Shown here: piece by piece, positions 56,255 to 64,000 of the stretch
Numbering within the stretch: position 1 is the first letter of the stretch
Layout of the letters: every line of letters starts with the position of its first letter
Assembly (NCBI GenBank): GCA_050305975.1
Contig: JBNLGI010000083.1
Span: 6,362 to 70,361, forward strand
Reading direction: 5' to 3'
Source of the DNA: Thiodiazotropha sp050305975
Lineage (GTDB): Bacteria > Pseudomonadota > Gammaproteobacteria > Chromatiales > Chromatiaceae
DNA length: 64,000 nucleotides
Notes under the pieces: generated by a model
What the model was told of the DNA's origin: nothing
The model's input: only the letters and a program-made list of their open reading frames with translations
Database searches by the model: none
Position numbers and translations under genes: made by a program

Positions 56255-57046
56255 CTATCTCACCACCACCACCGGATAGGGCAGCTCCCGGAGCCGTTGC
56301 AGCATGCTGCGGCCGCGCAGAAGTTCGCTGCGCTCGCTCACCATCAACAGATCGCAGGCGGCGGCCTTGAGGCTGGTGCCGAGGGTGGCGGGTGTGTCGT
56401 CGGCGAGATGCACCAGGATGTTGTGGTGCTGCGGGTCGATCTCTTTCAGGTGCTGTTCGAGGGTCGCGCTCGATCCGGCGCCGATCTCCGGCGACAAAAA
56501 GAGAATCAGCTGGATCTCCGGCTTGAGACTCAACTCGCTGACCGCTTGTAAAAGGTGCTCGGCGGTGTCGGCGCTGTCGAGGATGACGCCCAGCTTGAGC
56601 GGGCCCCGGCGGGGTGGCGTTGTCGTGTAGGTCGAGGGGTAGCGGCTGGGCGCCGGTATGCTGAGCCGGCCCAGCAGCAGCATCGGTGATTCCAACACCA
56701 GATCCTGCAGGTCGCTGTCGAATTCGCCTCGCCAGACACGGAAGCTCCAGTCGAGTCCGGCCCGGGTGGCGGAGCTCTCCAGCGCCTCGCGGGCCAGACT
56801 GGCCATGGCGCGCCACTCCTTCATCAGACGCTCGGGGTCGAGGCGCTCCTCGGTGAAGCTGTCGCGTTTGAGTTCACGCAGGAAGGGCAGGCCGGTAAGG
56901 CGGTAGAGGGCTGCGTCCTCGATGAAGACCCCCTCGAGTTCCGCTTGCAGCTGACTGGCGATGCGGGCGCCCAGTTCCAGCAGCCGTTGGCTCTGGGGCT
57001 TGTCGTGCAGCACCACGGTGACGCGGCGTCGGCTCTGCGCGTTCAT
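56255..57046 (-). CDS. Universal-stress-like protein, coupled to the Lon-family protease
   Basis: A 263-residue protein of two similar halves, each with a short parallel-strand pattern (VVLHDKPQSQRLLELGARIAS at the N-terminus, KLGVILDSADTAEHLLQAVSE in the second half, and LLMVSERSELLRG...PVVVVR at the end). This resembles tandem universal-stress-protein-like folds, but the ATP-binding GxxGxxG is not obvious. The gene overlaps the preceding lon-like gene by four bases (ATGA at 57043-57046), so production is tied. A role as an adaptor or regulator of the protease is a reasonable guess. Confidence 0.62.
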   Translation of the reverse strand: MNAQSRRRVTVVLHDKPQSQRLLELGARIASQLQAELEGVFIEDAALYRLTGLPFLRELKRDSFTEERLDPERLMKEWRAMASLAREALESSATRAGLDWSFRVWRGEFDSDLQDLVLESPMLLLGRLSIPAPSRYPSTYTTTPPRRGPLKLGVILDSADTAEHLLQAVSELSLKPEIQLILFLSPEIGAGSSATLEQHLKEIDPQHHNILVHLADDTPATLGTSLKAAACDLLMVSERSELLRGRSMLQRLRELPYPVVVVR

Positions 57047-59487
57047 GCGTCGCCCGCCTCGGAATTCTCGGACTGCTCACCGCCCGAGGCTTCCGCCTCC
57101 AGCTCCTGCAGGCGCTTGGTGAAGCGGATCAGGCTGTCCTCGACCCGGCGGTTGACAGAGCCTTCAGGGAATTCGCCCTTCTCGTCACGCTCGCCCGCCG
57201 GCAGGCCGGTGAGCAGCTCGAGGCCCTGATCGATGCTCTCCACCGGGTAGACGGCGAAGCGGCCGTCGCATACCGCCGCGACCACGTCCTCGCGCAGCAT
57301 CAGGTGTTTGACGTTGGCGGCCGGGATCAGGACCCCCTGCTCGCCGCTCAGCCCGCGCGCATTGCAGATGTCGAAGAAGCCTTCGATCTTCTCGTTGACC
57401 CCGCCGATAGCCTGCACCTCGCCCAGCTGGTTGACCGAGCCGGTGACGGCGAAGGACTGTTTGATGGGTACGCCGGCCAGGGCCGAGAGCAGGGCATAGA
57501 GTTCGGCCGAGGAGGCGCTGTCCCCCTCCACCATACCGTAGGACTGCTCGAACACCAGACTGGCCGAGAGACTGAGCGGATAGTCCGGCGCGTAGCGGCC
57601 GGCAAGGAAACCGGAGAGGATGTAGACCCCCTTGGAGTGGATCGGTCCGCCCAGCTCCACCTCCCGTTCGATGTCCACCAGCTGGCCCTTGCCGAGGCGG
57701 GCGCGGGCGGTGATGCGGTTGGGATGGCCGAAGCTGAAGTCGCCCAGCATCATCACCGAGAGACCGTTGATCTGCCCCACCTGTTCGCCCGCGGTGGCGA
57801 TCAGCAGGGTGCCGCGCTGCACCTCCTCCTGTAGCCGCTGGCGGATGCGGTCGGCACGGTGGATCTGAGCGTCGATGGCCTGCTGCACGTCGCTGCGGGC
57901 GATGACGGCGTGGCCGTTGTCGCCGGCCCAGTAGTCGGCCTCCTGCAGCAGGTCGGCCAGCGAACGCATGTGGCTGCTGAGGCGTTCGTTGTCGTCGGCC
58001 AGGCGCAGGCTGTGGTCGATGATACGGGCCACCGCCTCGCGCTCGAGATGACGCAGGGAGTTCTGTCGCGCGACGGTGGCGATCAGCCGGACGTATCTCT
58101 GCTCGTTTTCCGCGTCGCGCACCAGATGGTCGTCGAAGTCGGCTGCCACCTTGAACAGCTCGCTGAACTCGGGATCGTAGGCCTCCAGCAGATAGTAGAT
58201 GTGGCGCTCCCCCAGCAGCACCACTTTGATGTCGATCGGGATCGGCTCAGGCTCCAGCGACTGGGTGCTGATCAGGCTGGTGATCTGGGCCAGGGATTCG
58301 ATGCGGATCTCCCCCGACTGCAGGACCCGCTTCAGGGTCTCCCAGGCGAAGGGCTGCATCAGCAGCTTGAGGGCGTCGAGAATCAGGTAGCCGCCGTTGG
58401 CCCGGTGCAGGGCGCCGGGGCGGATCATGGTGAAGTCGGTCTCCAGGGCGCCCAAGTGGGCGCGGTGTTCGATGCGGCCGACCAGGTTGTTGTAACCCGG
58501 CAGATCCTCGTAGACGATCGGCGCGCCGCCATTGGCGACGTGGGCCAGCAGCAGATTGACCCGGTAGCGGTAGTGCCAGGGCGGACCCTCCTCCTGCTGC
58601 GACAGGGTGATGCCGAAGAGGCTCGGCTTGCGCTCCTCGTGGGGCAGGAACTGCTGGTAGTTGTCGATCACGTCCTGTTCCACCCGGTCGAGATAGGCGG
58701 TGACGGCCTCGATCTCCCGGAACTGCTCGCGCAGGGCGTCGAGCAGATGGCGCACCGCCGAGGCGGTCATCTCCCGATTGAGCTTGCCGATCTCCTCGCG
58801 GGTCTCCTTCTGCCACTGGGGGATGGTGTGCAGGGTCCTGCGCAGCTCCTCCTGCAGCTCCTTGACGTCCTTCTCGATCGCCTCGCGCTCCGCCTCCGGC
58901 AGCTTGTGGAACTGCTCGGGACCGAGGATCTTGTCGTCCCGCATCGGTCCCAGGGTGAAGCCGGTGGGGGTGTTGATGAGCGCGATGTGCTTCTCCTCCG
59001 CCTTCTCCTGCATGGCCGCCATGGCGGCCTCCTGACGTTCCTGGAACTGCTCCTCCAGGGCCTGGCGGCGGGTGTGGTACTCGTCGCTCTCGAAGACCAG
59101 CGGAATCGCTTCGTGCAGGTCGTTGACCAGTTGCTCCATGGCCTGTTTCAGGGTCAGGCCACGACCGGCGGGCAGCGCGATCGCCTGTGGCTTGCGGGCA
59201 TCCTCGAAGTTGTTGACGTAGCACCAGTCGTCGGGCAACGGGCGTTCGGCTGCCAGGTCCTTGAGGTAGCGCCGCACCAGGGCGAATTTGCCGGTGCCGG
59301 AAGGTCCCAGGGCATAGAGGTTGTAGCCCTTGCGCCGTACCCCCAGGCCGAAGCGCAGGGCCTCGATGACGCGGTCCTGGCCGATGAAGCCGTCCAGTTC
59401 CGGTATGGATTCGGTGGTCTCGAAGTCGAACTGCTGAGGATCGCAGTGGCGCAGCAGCGCATCCGGTGACAGCGGGGTGATGCTCAT
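57043..59487 (-). CDS. Lon-family ATP-dependent protease (LonB/YcbZ-type)
   Basis: An 814-residue protein. The AAA part has GPSGTGK as a Walker A (about residues 61-67) and a long helical insertion (about 130-300) typical of the LonB/AAA_32 group. Further motifs are ANGGYLILDALKLL and the sensor regions. The C-terminal Lon protease domain (about 560-770) has the catalytic Ser in EGDSASSAE and the Lys in VNEKIEGFF, with TGSVNQLGEVQAIGG between. It should unfold and degrade proteins. The stress-like gene follows in an ATGA overlap. Start: AGGACC, rather weak, before ATG 59487. Confidence 0.9.
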   Translation of the reverse strand: MSITPLSPDALLRHCDPQQFDFETTESIPELDGFIGQDRVIEALRFGLGVRRKGYNLYALGPSGTGKFALVRRYLKDLAAERPLPDDWCYVNNFEDARKPQAIALPAGRGLTLKQAMEQLVNDLHEAIPLVFESDEYHTRRQALEEQFQERQEAAMAAMQEKAEEKHIALINTPTGFTLGPMRDDKILGPEQFHKLPEAEREAIEKDVKELQEELRRTLHTIPQWQKETREEIGKLNREMTASAVRHLLDALREQFREIEAVTAYLDRVEQDVIDNYQQFLPHEERKPSLFGITLSQQEEGPPWHYRYRVNLLLAHVANGGAPIVYEDLPGYNNLVGRIEHRAHLGALETDFTMIRPGALHRANGGYLILDALKLLMQPFAWETLKRVLQSGEIRIESLAQITSLISTQSLEPEPIPIDIKVVLLGERHIYYLLEAYDPEFSELFKVAADFDDHLVRDAENEQRYVRLIATVARQNSLRHLEREAVARIIDHSLRLADDNERLSSHMRSLADLLQEADYWAGDNGHAVIARSDVQQAIDAQIHRADRIRQRLQEEVQRGTLLIATAGEQVGQINGLSVMMLGDFSFGHPNRITARARLGKGQLVDIEREVELGGPIHSKGVYILSGFLAGRYAPDYPLSLSASLVFEQSYGMVEGDSASSAELYALLSALAGVPIKQSFAVTGSVNQLGEVQAIGGVNEKIEGFFDICNARGLSGEQGVLIPAANVKHLMLREDVVAAVCDGRFAVYPVESIDQGLELLTGLPAGERDEKGEFPEGSVNRRVEDSLIRFTKRLQELEAEASGGEQSENSEAGDA

Positions 59488-59791
59488 CTCTTGGTCCTGG
59501 GTCTGGGCGATGCAAAGGGAGCCGATATATAGCTTCTATCAAAAGTGTAGACCGCCAAGGCAACGCTTAACTGATCTGACGCAGCCGCCACCGATTCTGT
59601 ACCGGGTCTACAATGAAATTAGGGATAGACGGTTTTCAATCGCGTATCCAGTCCGGGGCGGAATCCCGGATTGCGCGCATGGCGGATCTCCAGGAAAGTC
59701 GCGGAGGCCCGTGCGGCGATTGCTCAACCCGCCTTTCCCGATGGCAGGATCAGTTTCCGGCATTCATCATCCTTTCCGTCAGGAGGTGGCA
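59488..59791. other. Divergent intergenic region
   Basis: About 300 bases between the minus-strand lon-like gene and the plus-strand BCAM0308-type gene. It contains a loose REP-like segment at about 59650-59680. No gene-like frame with a ribosome binding site is present. Promoters for both sides must lie here but are not clear. Confidence 0.35.
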
Positions 59792-60292
59792 ATGATGTCG
59801 ACCCATACCCCCCACTCCCCCAACCGCAGAGACAGGCTGTTGAAACAGCCCCATACCGATGCCTATCGCACCGATCGCAAACTGCGTGACCCCACCCTGT
59901 GCAAGATCTGTGGTGCGGTTTTCAGCGGCGGTCGCTGGCAGTGGCTCGATACCCTGCCGGAAGAGGCGGACACTACCCGTTGTCCGGCCTGTCAGCGCAT
60001 CCATGATCGGCTGCCGGCCGGCTTCCTCACCCTGAGTGGCGAATTCTTCGAAACACACAGGGAGGAGATCATGCGCCTGGTGCACCATCACGTGGAGCGT
60101 CAGCGTCTGCAGCATCCGCTGCAGCGGATCATCGACAGCAAGCAGCTGGAGACCGGCGGCATCGAGATCAGCTTCACCGAGTACCATCTGCCGAAAGGCG
60201 TGGGCGAGGCGGTGAAACATGCCTATCAGGGTGAACTGCAGATCACCTTCGCCGAGGAGTCGGGACAGGAACGGGTGAGCTGGGAGCGTTAG
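59792..60292 (+). CDS. BCAM0308-type zinc-ribbon protein
   Basis: A 166-residue soluble protein. A basic N-terminus is followed by a zinc ribbon: LCKICGAVFSGGRW and TRCPACQRIHDRLPAGF. Then comes a helical region rich in His (LVHHHVERQRLQ) and a C-terminal strand-rich part (GIEISFTEYHLPKG). This layout is that of the BCAM0308 family of NMD3-like ribbon proteins, whose function is not established. The start is firm: AGGAGGTGG lies 5 bases upstream of ATG 59792. It diverges from the lon-like gene and is convergent with dinB. Confidence 0.75.
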   Translation: MMSTHTPHSPNRRDRLLKQPHTDAYRTDRKLRDPTLCKICGAVFSGGRWQWLDTLPEEADTTRCPACQRIHDRLPAGFLTLSGEFFETHREEIMRLVHHHVERQRLQHPLQRIIDSKQLETGGIEISFTEYHLPKGVGEAVKHAYQGELQITFAEESGQERVSWER

Positions 60293-60457
60293 CACAGCGT
60301 TGTCGTATTGCCGGCGAAGGCTGACATTCAGGAACGCGCCGAACCCGATAAAGGCCGTATTCTGGGTGTCGGTGTTCGCCGGCGTTAGAGGGGCTTTCAG
60401 CGGCGACCCTCCCGTGCAGAAAAGGGGTGTCGCTTTGCCCTCCACCCGGCGTCCCGC

Positions 60458-61666
60458 TCAATCCGTCACTTTGCGTTCCCGCCTGGCCCTGCAGCCTAGC
60501 TGCAGCACCCGCTTGCCGAAACGGTCGGAGACGCGGTCGAGAGTCTCCAGCAGCCGGTCGTCTCTCTCCTGATGCCGTGGCGCTTCGAACAGATCGGCCT
60601 GTGTCGCTCCCCCCCGCTCCCGCCAGTCGCTGAGGCCGACGCCGATCAGGCGCACCGGTTTGCGCGGCAGATCGCCATGCAGGAACAGCGACCAGGCCTC
60701 TCGCAGGATGGTCCGCTGGTCGTGGGTCGGATCGGTCAGTCTGTGCTGGCGGGTGTGGGTCTCGAAACCGCTGAAACGGATCTTCAGGTTGACCACCGAT
60801 CCGGTCAGTCCTTCCCGGCGTGCCGTCGCCGCCACATCGGCGGCCAGATGGCGCAGCGCGGCATGTAGGACCTCCGGGTCCTCAATATCCGCTTCGAAAG
60901 TGGTCTCCTTGGAGATGCTCTTGCGTTCCCGTTCCGTTACCACCGCCGTGGAACCGATGCCGTGGGCCTGGGCGTGGAAACTGGCCGCCGCCTTTTTTCC
61001 CAGCTGCTGCTCCAGATAGATGAGCGGGATGGCGCGCAGCTGGGCCACGGTTTGGATGCCGAGGCGTGAGAAGATCTTCTGGGTCTGGCGCCCCAGTCCC
61101 CTCAGGTTGGCCACCGGCATGGGGCCCAGAAAGTCGAGCACCTGTTCGGGGCGGACCACGGTCAGGCCGTCCGGCTTGCGGTGCTCGGAACCGAGTTTGG
61201 CGATCAACCGGTTGGGACCGATACCGACAGAAACGGTCAGTCCGGTGCGCTCGTTGATGCGGCGCTTGATCTCGGCCCCGATCGCCTCCGGCGGTCCCAG
61301 CAGTCGCTCCAGTCCGCTCAGATCCAGATAGGCTTCGTCCACCGAGACCGGCTCGACGACCGGCGTGATGGTGCCGAGGATCTCGAAGATCTGCTTCGAT
61401 ACCCGACTGTATTTCGCCATGTCGGGAGGTAGAAAGACCGCCTGCGGGCAGCGTCGGTAGGCCTCGGAGATGGGCATGGCCGAGTGGATGCCGTAGGTAC
61501 GGGCCTCGTAGCTGGCTGCCGCCACCACCCCGCGGCGGCCCGGCAGGGCGCCCACCACCACCGGCCGCCCCTGATATTCTGGACAGTCGCGCTGCTCGAC
61601 GCTGGTGAAGAAGGCGTCAAGGTCGGCGTGGCCGATCCAGATTTGCGGACTGTCGGATGGGTTCAT
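60458..61666 (-). CDS. dinB: DNA polymerase IV (DinB, Y family)
   Basis: A 402-residue Y-family polymerase. The palm has GHADLDAFFTSVEQ with the first metal-binding Asp, and SVDEAYLDL with the catalytic Asp-Glu. VVAAASYEARTYGI is the conserved finger loop. A thumb with helix-hairpin-helix (VANLRGLGRQTQKIFSRLGI) and the little-finger domain (about 235-345) follow, then a C-terminal tail that ends RKVTD. It carries out translesion synthesis. The ATG at 61666 is preferred, although its ribosome binding site is poor; the frame continues to 61801. Confidence 0.93.
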   Translation of the reverse strand: MNPSDSPQIWIGHADLDAFFTSVEQRDCPEYQGRPVVVGALPGRRGVVAAASYEARTYGIHSAMPISEAYRRCPQAVFLPPDMAKYSRVSKQIFEILGTITPVVEPVSVDEAYLDLSGLERLLGPPEAIGAEIKRRINERTGLTVSVGIGPNRLIAKLGSEHRKPDGLTVVRPEQVLDFLGPMPVANLRGLGRQTQKIFSRLGIQTVAQLRAIPLIYLEQQLGKKAAASFHAQAHGIGSTAVVTERERKSISKETTFEADIEDPEVLHAALRHLAADVAATARREGLTGSVVNLKIRFSGFETHTRQHRLTDPTHDQRTILREAWSLFLHGDLPRKPVRLIGVGLSDWRERGGATQADLFEAPRHQERDDRLLETLDRVSDRFGKRVLQLGCRARRERKVTD

Positions 61667-61909
61667 GGCAAAGGTAGTGTCAGGAGTGGAATCGAGACCG
61701 GGGTGTGCAGTGCCTCTGCCCAGTGTAATACAGCTTGGACCCCGGCGGCTCGGTTTCCGTAGCCGGCGCGGGCGGGCCGCCAGGATCTCGCGTGGTTTCA
61801 TCCGGGCTGTTCAAGCGGAGCGAAATCCCACCGATTCCGCATGCCCCCTTTCTTTCACATGACAACTTCGCTTAACTACGCGGATTGGCTTGCTCCCGAC
61901 CAACCCGAC

Positions 61910-63067
61910 ATGAAACGTATTTACTCACCTGCATCCGTAACCCAGGCCTTCGACTGGACCGAGCGCTGGAACCCGACAGCGAGTCTGCTGGAAAGGCCTC
62001 TGGCCCAGGCGGCAGGCTATCGCCTGGCGGAATCCCTGAGGGCCGAGACCGCTTTTCCCGTCCGCTCCCGATGCGCCCGTGACGGGTACGCGCTGTTGGC
62101 TGCCGAAACCCTTGGTGCGGGTGACTACAATCCGTTGCCCGTGCGGCTGGTGAGTGGTAACAAGGGGGTGCGCCCGGGCAGCGCCGTACGGGTCTCGGCC
62201 GGTGACGAGCTGCCGACAGGGGCCGATGCCGTGCTGGGTCTGGAGCAGGCCGATCAGCGGGGCGATTTTCTCGATGTGGCCGCCAGTCTGGCTACGGGCG
62301 AGGGGGTGATCCGGGCCGGCGAGGAGTGTCCGCAGGGCGAGCCTCTGCTGCAACGAGGCCGGCGCTTGCGGCCGCAGGATCTGGCTCGCCTGGCGCTGGC
62401 CGGCATCGAGCGGGTGAGCGTCGTCGGCAAACCCAGGGTGGGTCTCTGTCTTGCCGGCCGCTTCCAGCGGGACGGCGACGGTCCCATGTTGGCGGCCCTG
62501 ATCGGTAGAGACGGCGGCGAACTGGTCGGCATCGAACGGACACAGACCGCCGTTGAGCTGGAGCGGAGCCTGTCCGGCCAGGGCGCAGACCTGCTCTGCG
62601 TGGTGGGTGGTACGGGCTACGGGGTGGAGGATCACGCGTTCGCGGCGTTGCAGGCTTGCGGACGGGTCGATCTGGATGGCGTTACCCTGCACCCCGGGGG
62701 CGGCCTGGTGTTGGGGGAGGCCGCGGGTCGGCCGGTGGTGATGCTGCCGGGCGCACCGCTGGCCTGTCTCTGCGCCTACGATCTGGTCGTTGCGCGCCTG
62801 CTGCGACGGATTGCCGGGTTGCCTGGGGTCATGCCCTATCGCCGGCGGCAACTGACCCTGTCGCGCAAACTGGTCTCGCGCATCGGCCAGATGGAGCTGG
62901 CGCGCATGCGCGTCGACGGCGACCGGGCCGAACCGCTGGCGGTGGCGGACGACCGCCTGCTGGCCAGCAGCGTGCGCGCCGACGGCTTCGTGCTGCTGGC
63001 GGAGAACAGCGAGGGTTGTCCCGAGGGGAGCCGGGTGGAGGTCCACCTCTATGACGAGTACGACTGA
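61910..63067 (+). CDS. MoeA-like protein with degraded active-site motifs
   Basis: A 385-residue MoeA-family protein. Domain motifs are present but altered: CARDGYA (residues 55-61, the DGYA loop), AGDELPTGADAVL (98-109), VVGGTGYG in the MPT-binding region, where functional MoeA has GGVS, and PGAPLACL, where PGNPVS is usual. The GDE loop of the C-terminal half reads LAGRFQRDGDG. It therefore may not catalyse molybdate insertion. A second, more typical MoeA-like gene lies 232 bases downstream. The start is uncertain (61841, 61859 and 61910 are all possible). Confidence 0.7.
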   Translation: MKRIYSPASVTQAFDWTERWNPTASLLERPLAQAAGYRLAESLRAETAFPVRSRCARDGYALLAAETLGAGDYNPLPVRLVSGNKGVRPGSAVRVSAGDELPTGADAVLGLEQADQRGDFLDVAASLATGEGVIRAGEECPQGEPLLQRGRRLRPQDLARLALAGIERVSVVGKPRVGLCLAGRFQRDGDGPMLAALIGRDGGELVGIERTQTAVELERSLSGQGADLLCVVGGTGYGVEDHAFAALQACGRVDLDGVTLHPGGGLVLGEAAGRPVVMLPGAPLACLCAYDLVVARLLRRIAGLPGVMPYRRRQLTLSRKLVSRIGQMELARMRVDGDRAEPLAVADDRLLASSVRADGFVLLAENSEGCPEGSRVEVHLYDEYD

Positions 63068-63085
63068 GCGGTAAGCTTGCATTGC

Positions 63086-63202
63086 GGTGGGGCAGGGCCC
63101 CACCCTACCGTATCGAATATAGAGCAGGGTGAGTGTAAGGATTTCGGTGCGGCAAGCCGCACCCGACGGTTTCATCGTGTGTAGGGTGCGGCTTGCCGCA
63201 CC
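63086..63202. repeat. Cluster of three palindromes between the moeA-like genes
   Basis: GGTGGGGCAGGGCCCCACC (63086-63104), GGTGCGGCAAGCCGCACC (63146-63163) and GGTGCGGCTTGCCGCACC (63185-63202). The first is the inverted form of the element at 46020. The second and third are reverse complements of each other. They could form strong hairpins in the mRNA between the two genes. Confidence 0.7.
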
Positions 63203-63299
63203 GTATCACTGGCAAACAACGTACAAAACTTACACCATTGTCTTAAGTAAGTGCCATTCGGATATACCCCTCAGTCCTGATAAGTGGAGCTTTGACCCA

Positions 63300-64000
63300 A
63301 TGACCGATGCAGAATCGATGATGGCCCGGCGCAAGGCCGCCAGCCAGCGCCAGTTTCTCGATGTGGCCACCGCCGAGGAGGCTCTCCAACGCTTTCGTGA
63401 GGCGCTGCAGCCGCAGCCGCTGGGCAGCGAGGAGGTGGCGCTGGCGGCGGCCCTGGGCCGGGTGCTGGCGCAGGACGTGGAATCGCCGGTGGACGTTCCC
63501 GGTTTCGACCGCTCCAACGTGGACGGCTTCGCCCTGCGCGCTGAGGACACTCTGGGGGCCGGCGAGGAGACGCCGTTGCTGCTGGATCTGACCGATGAGG
63601 TGATCACTCCCGGAAAGCCGCCACAGGTCACCGTGGAGGCGGGCCAGGCCAGCGTCATCGCCACCGGTGGCATGTTGCCGCGCGGCGCCGACGCGGTGAT
63701 GCTGGTGGAGAACACCGAGCTGGTCGAAGAAGACGGCCGGCAGCGGGTGCGTATCGAGAAGGCGCTGCCGGCCGGGGCCTTCATCACCTTCGCCGGCACC
63801 GACATCGGTCGTGGCGAGACGGTGCTGCGCAGCGGCCAGCTGCTCACCTCTCGCGACATCGGGCTGCTCGCCGCCGTGGGACTGGACCGGGTCAGCGTCT
63901 ATCGCAAACCGAAGGTGGCCATCATCTCCACCGGCGACGAACTGGTGCAGCCGGGCCAACCCATGGTCAAGGGCGGCGTCTACGACTCCAACCAGGCCAT
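63300..64000 (+). CDS. MoeA-like molybdopterin molybdotransferase, N-terminal part (cut by window edge)
   Basis: The frame is open from ATG 63300 (GTGGAG just upstream) to the window edge, about 233 residues. It has the regular MoeA N-terminal motifs: SNVDGFAL with Asp75-Gly76, a GGMLPRGADAVMLVEN stretch, a TDIGRGE loop and ISTGDELVQPG. These are the normal forms of motifs that are altered in the preceding gene, so this is likely the catalytic copy. Molybdotransferases insert molybdate (or tungstate) into adenylylated molybdopterin. The C-terminus and any fused domain lie outside the window. Confidence 0.85.
   Translation, partial: MTDAESMMARRKAASQRQFLDVATAEEALQRFREALQPQPLGSEEVALAAALGRVLAQDVESPVDVPGFDRSNVDGFALRAEDTLGAGEETPLLLDLTDEVITPGKPPQVTVEAGQASVIATGGMLPRGADAVMLVENTELVEEDGRQRVRIEKALPAGAFITFAGTDIGRGETVLRSGQLLTSRDIGLLAAVGLDRVSVYRKPKVAIISTGDELVQPGQPMVKGGVYDSNQA

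Overview
This is a GC-rich stretch of a gammaproteobacterial chromosome. The gene content fits a Chromatiales-like or sulfur-oxidiser-type lineage, though that placement is inference: TamA/TamB, Lhr, GspA/GspB, a mechanosensitive channel of the MscK/MscM type, a PEP-CTERM protein with an exosortase-associated acyltransferase, c-type cytochrome, DinB and paired MoeA-like proteins. Most of the window is ordinary, tightly packed chromosome. Accessory DNA is concentrated at 1.2-3.2 kb and 9.6-17.5 kb.

Layout. 0-5 kb: end of a membrane protein, a GNAT acetyltransferase, a graveyard of two decayed toxin-antitoxin loci and a tRNA-Phe remnant, a zinc-ribbon repeat protein, a DUF1648 protein and an SRPBCC protein. 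5-9.4 kb: the long helicase Lhr. 9.6-14 kb: a three-gene unit made of a DUF2235 alpha/beta hydrolase, an HNH nuclease fused to an SMC-like ATPase, and a second HNH protein; it resembles a Septu-type (PtuA/PtuB) defence module with an added lipase-like gene. 14.2-16.7 kb: a convergent, AT-rich two-gene operon with an N-terminal nucleoside-deoxyribosyltransferase/TIR-like domain, also defence-like. Together these form a probable defence island, the best candidate here for an undescribed system.

17.6-31.7 kb: a patatin with a BamA-type barrel, a prokaryotic glutamate-receptor-like K+ channel, an EamA permease, tamA-tamB, an NTF2-like protein and gspA-gspB. 31.7-44 kb: a degenerate GGDEF protein, a six-repeat DUF5666 lipoprotein, a HAD hydrolase, an RssA-like patatin, a cytochrome, a PEP-CTERM protein, a TRIC-type channel and a large MscS-family channel. 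44-51 kb: DUF454, a 10-TM metal exporter, a VOC protein, ChaN, a CbiX-like protein, and a ThiF-like E1 overlapping the exosortase-associated N-acyltransferase. 51-55 kb: an active-looking GGDEF paralogue, then a GNAT-peptidase C39 fusion translationally coupled to a RimK-type ATP-grasp ligase and followed by a small outer-membrane barrel. 55-64 kb: a zinc-ribbon protein, a Lon-family protease coupled to a possible stress protein, a BCAM0308-type protein, DinB, and two MoeA-like genes, the last cut by the window edge.

How the genes work together. Several units show translational coupling (ATGA-type or short overlaps): the 14-16 kb operon, TRIC with the mechanosensitive channel, ThiF with the acyltransferase, GNAT-C39 with RimK, and Lon with its partner. 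Short palindromic repeats recur between genes. No rRNA, intact tRNA, CRISPR array, transposase or integrase was seen. All domain assignments were made by reading the sequence, without database searches.
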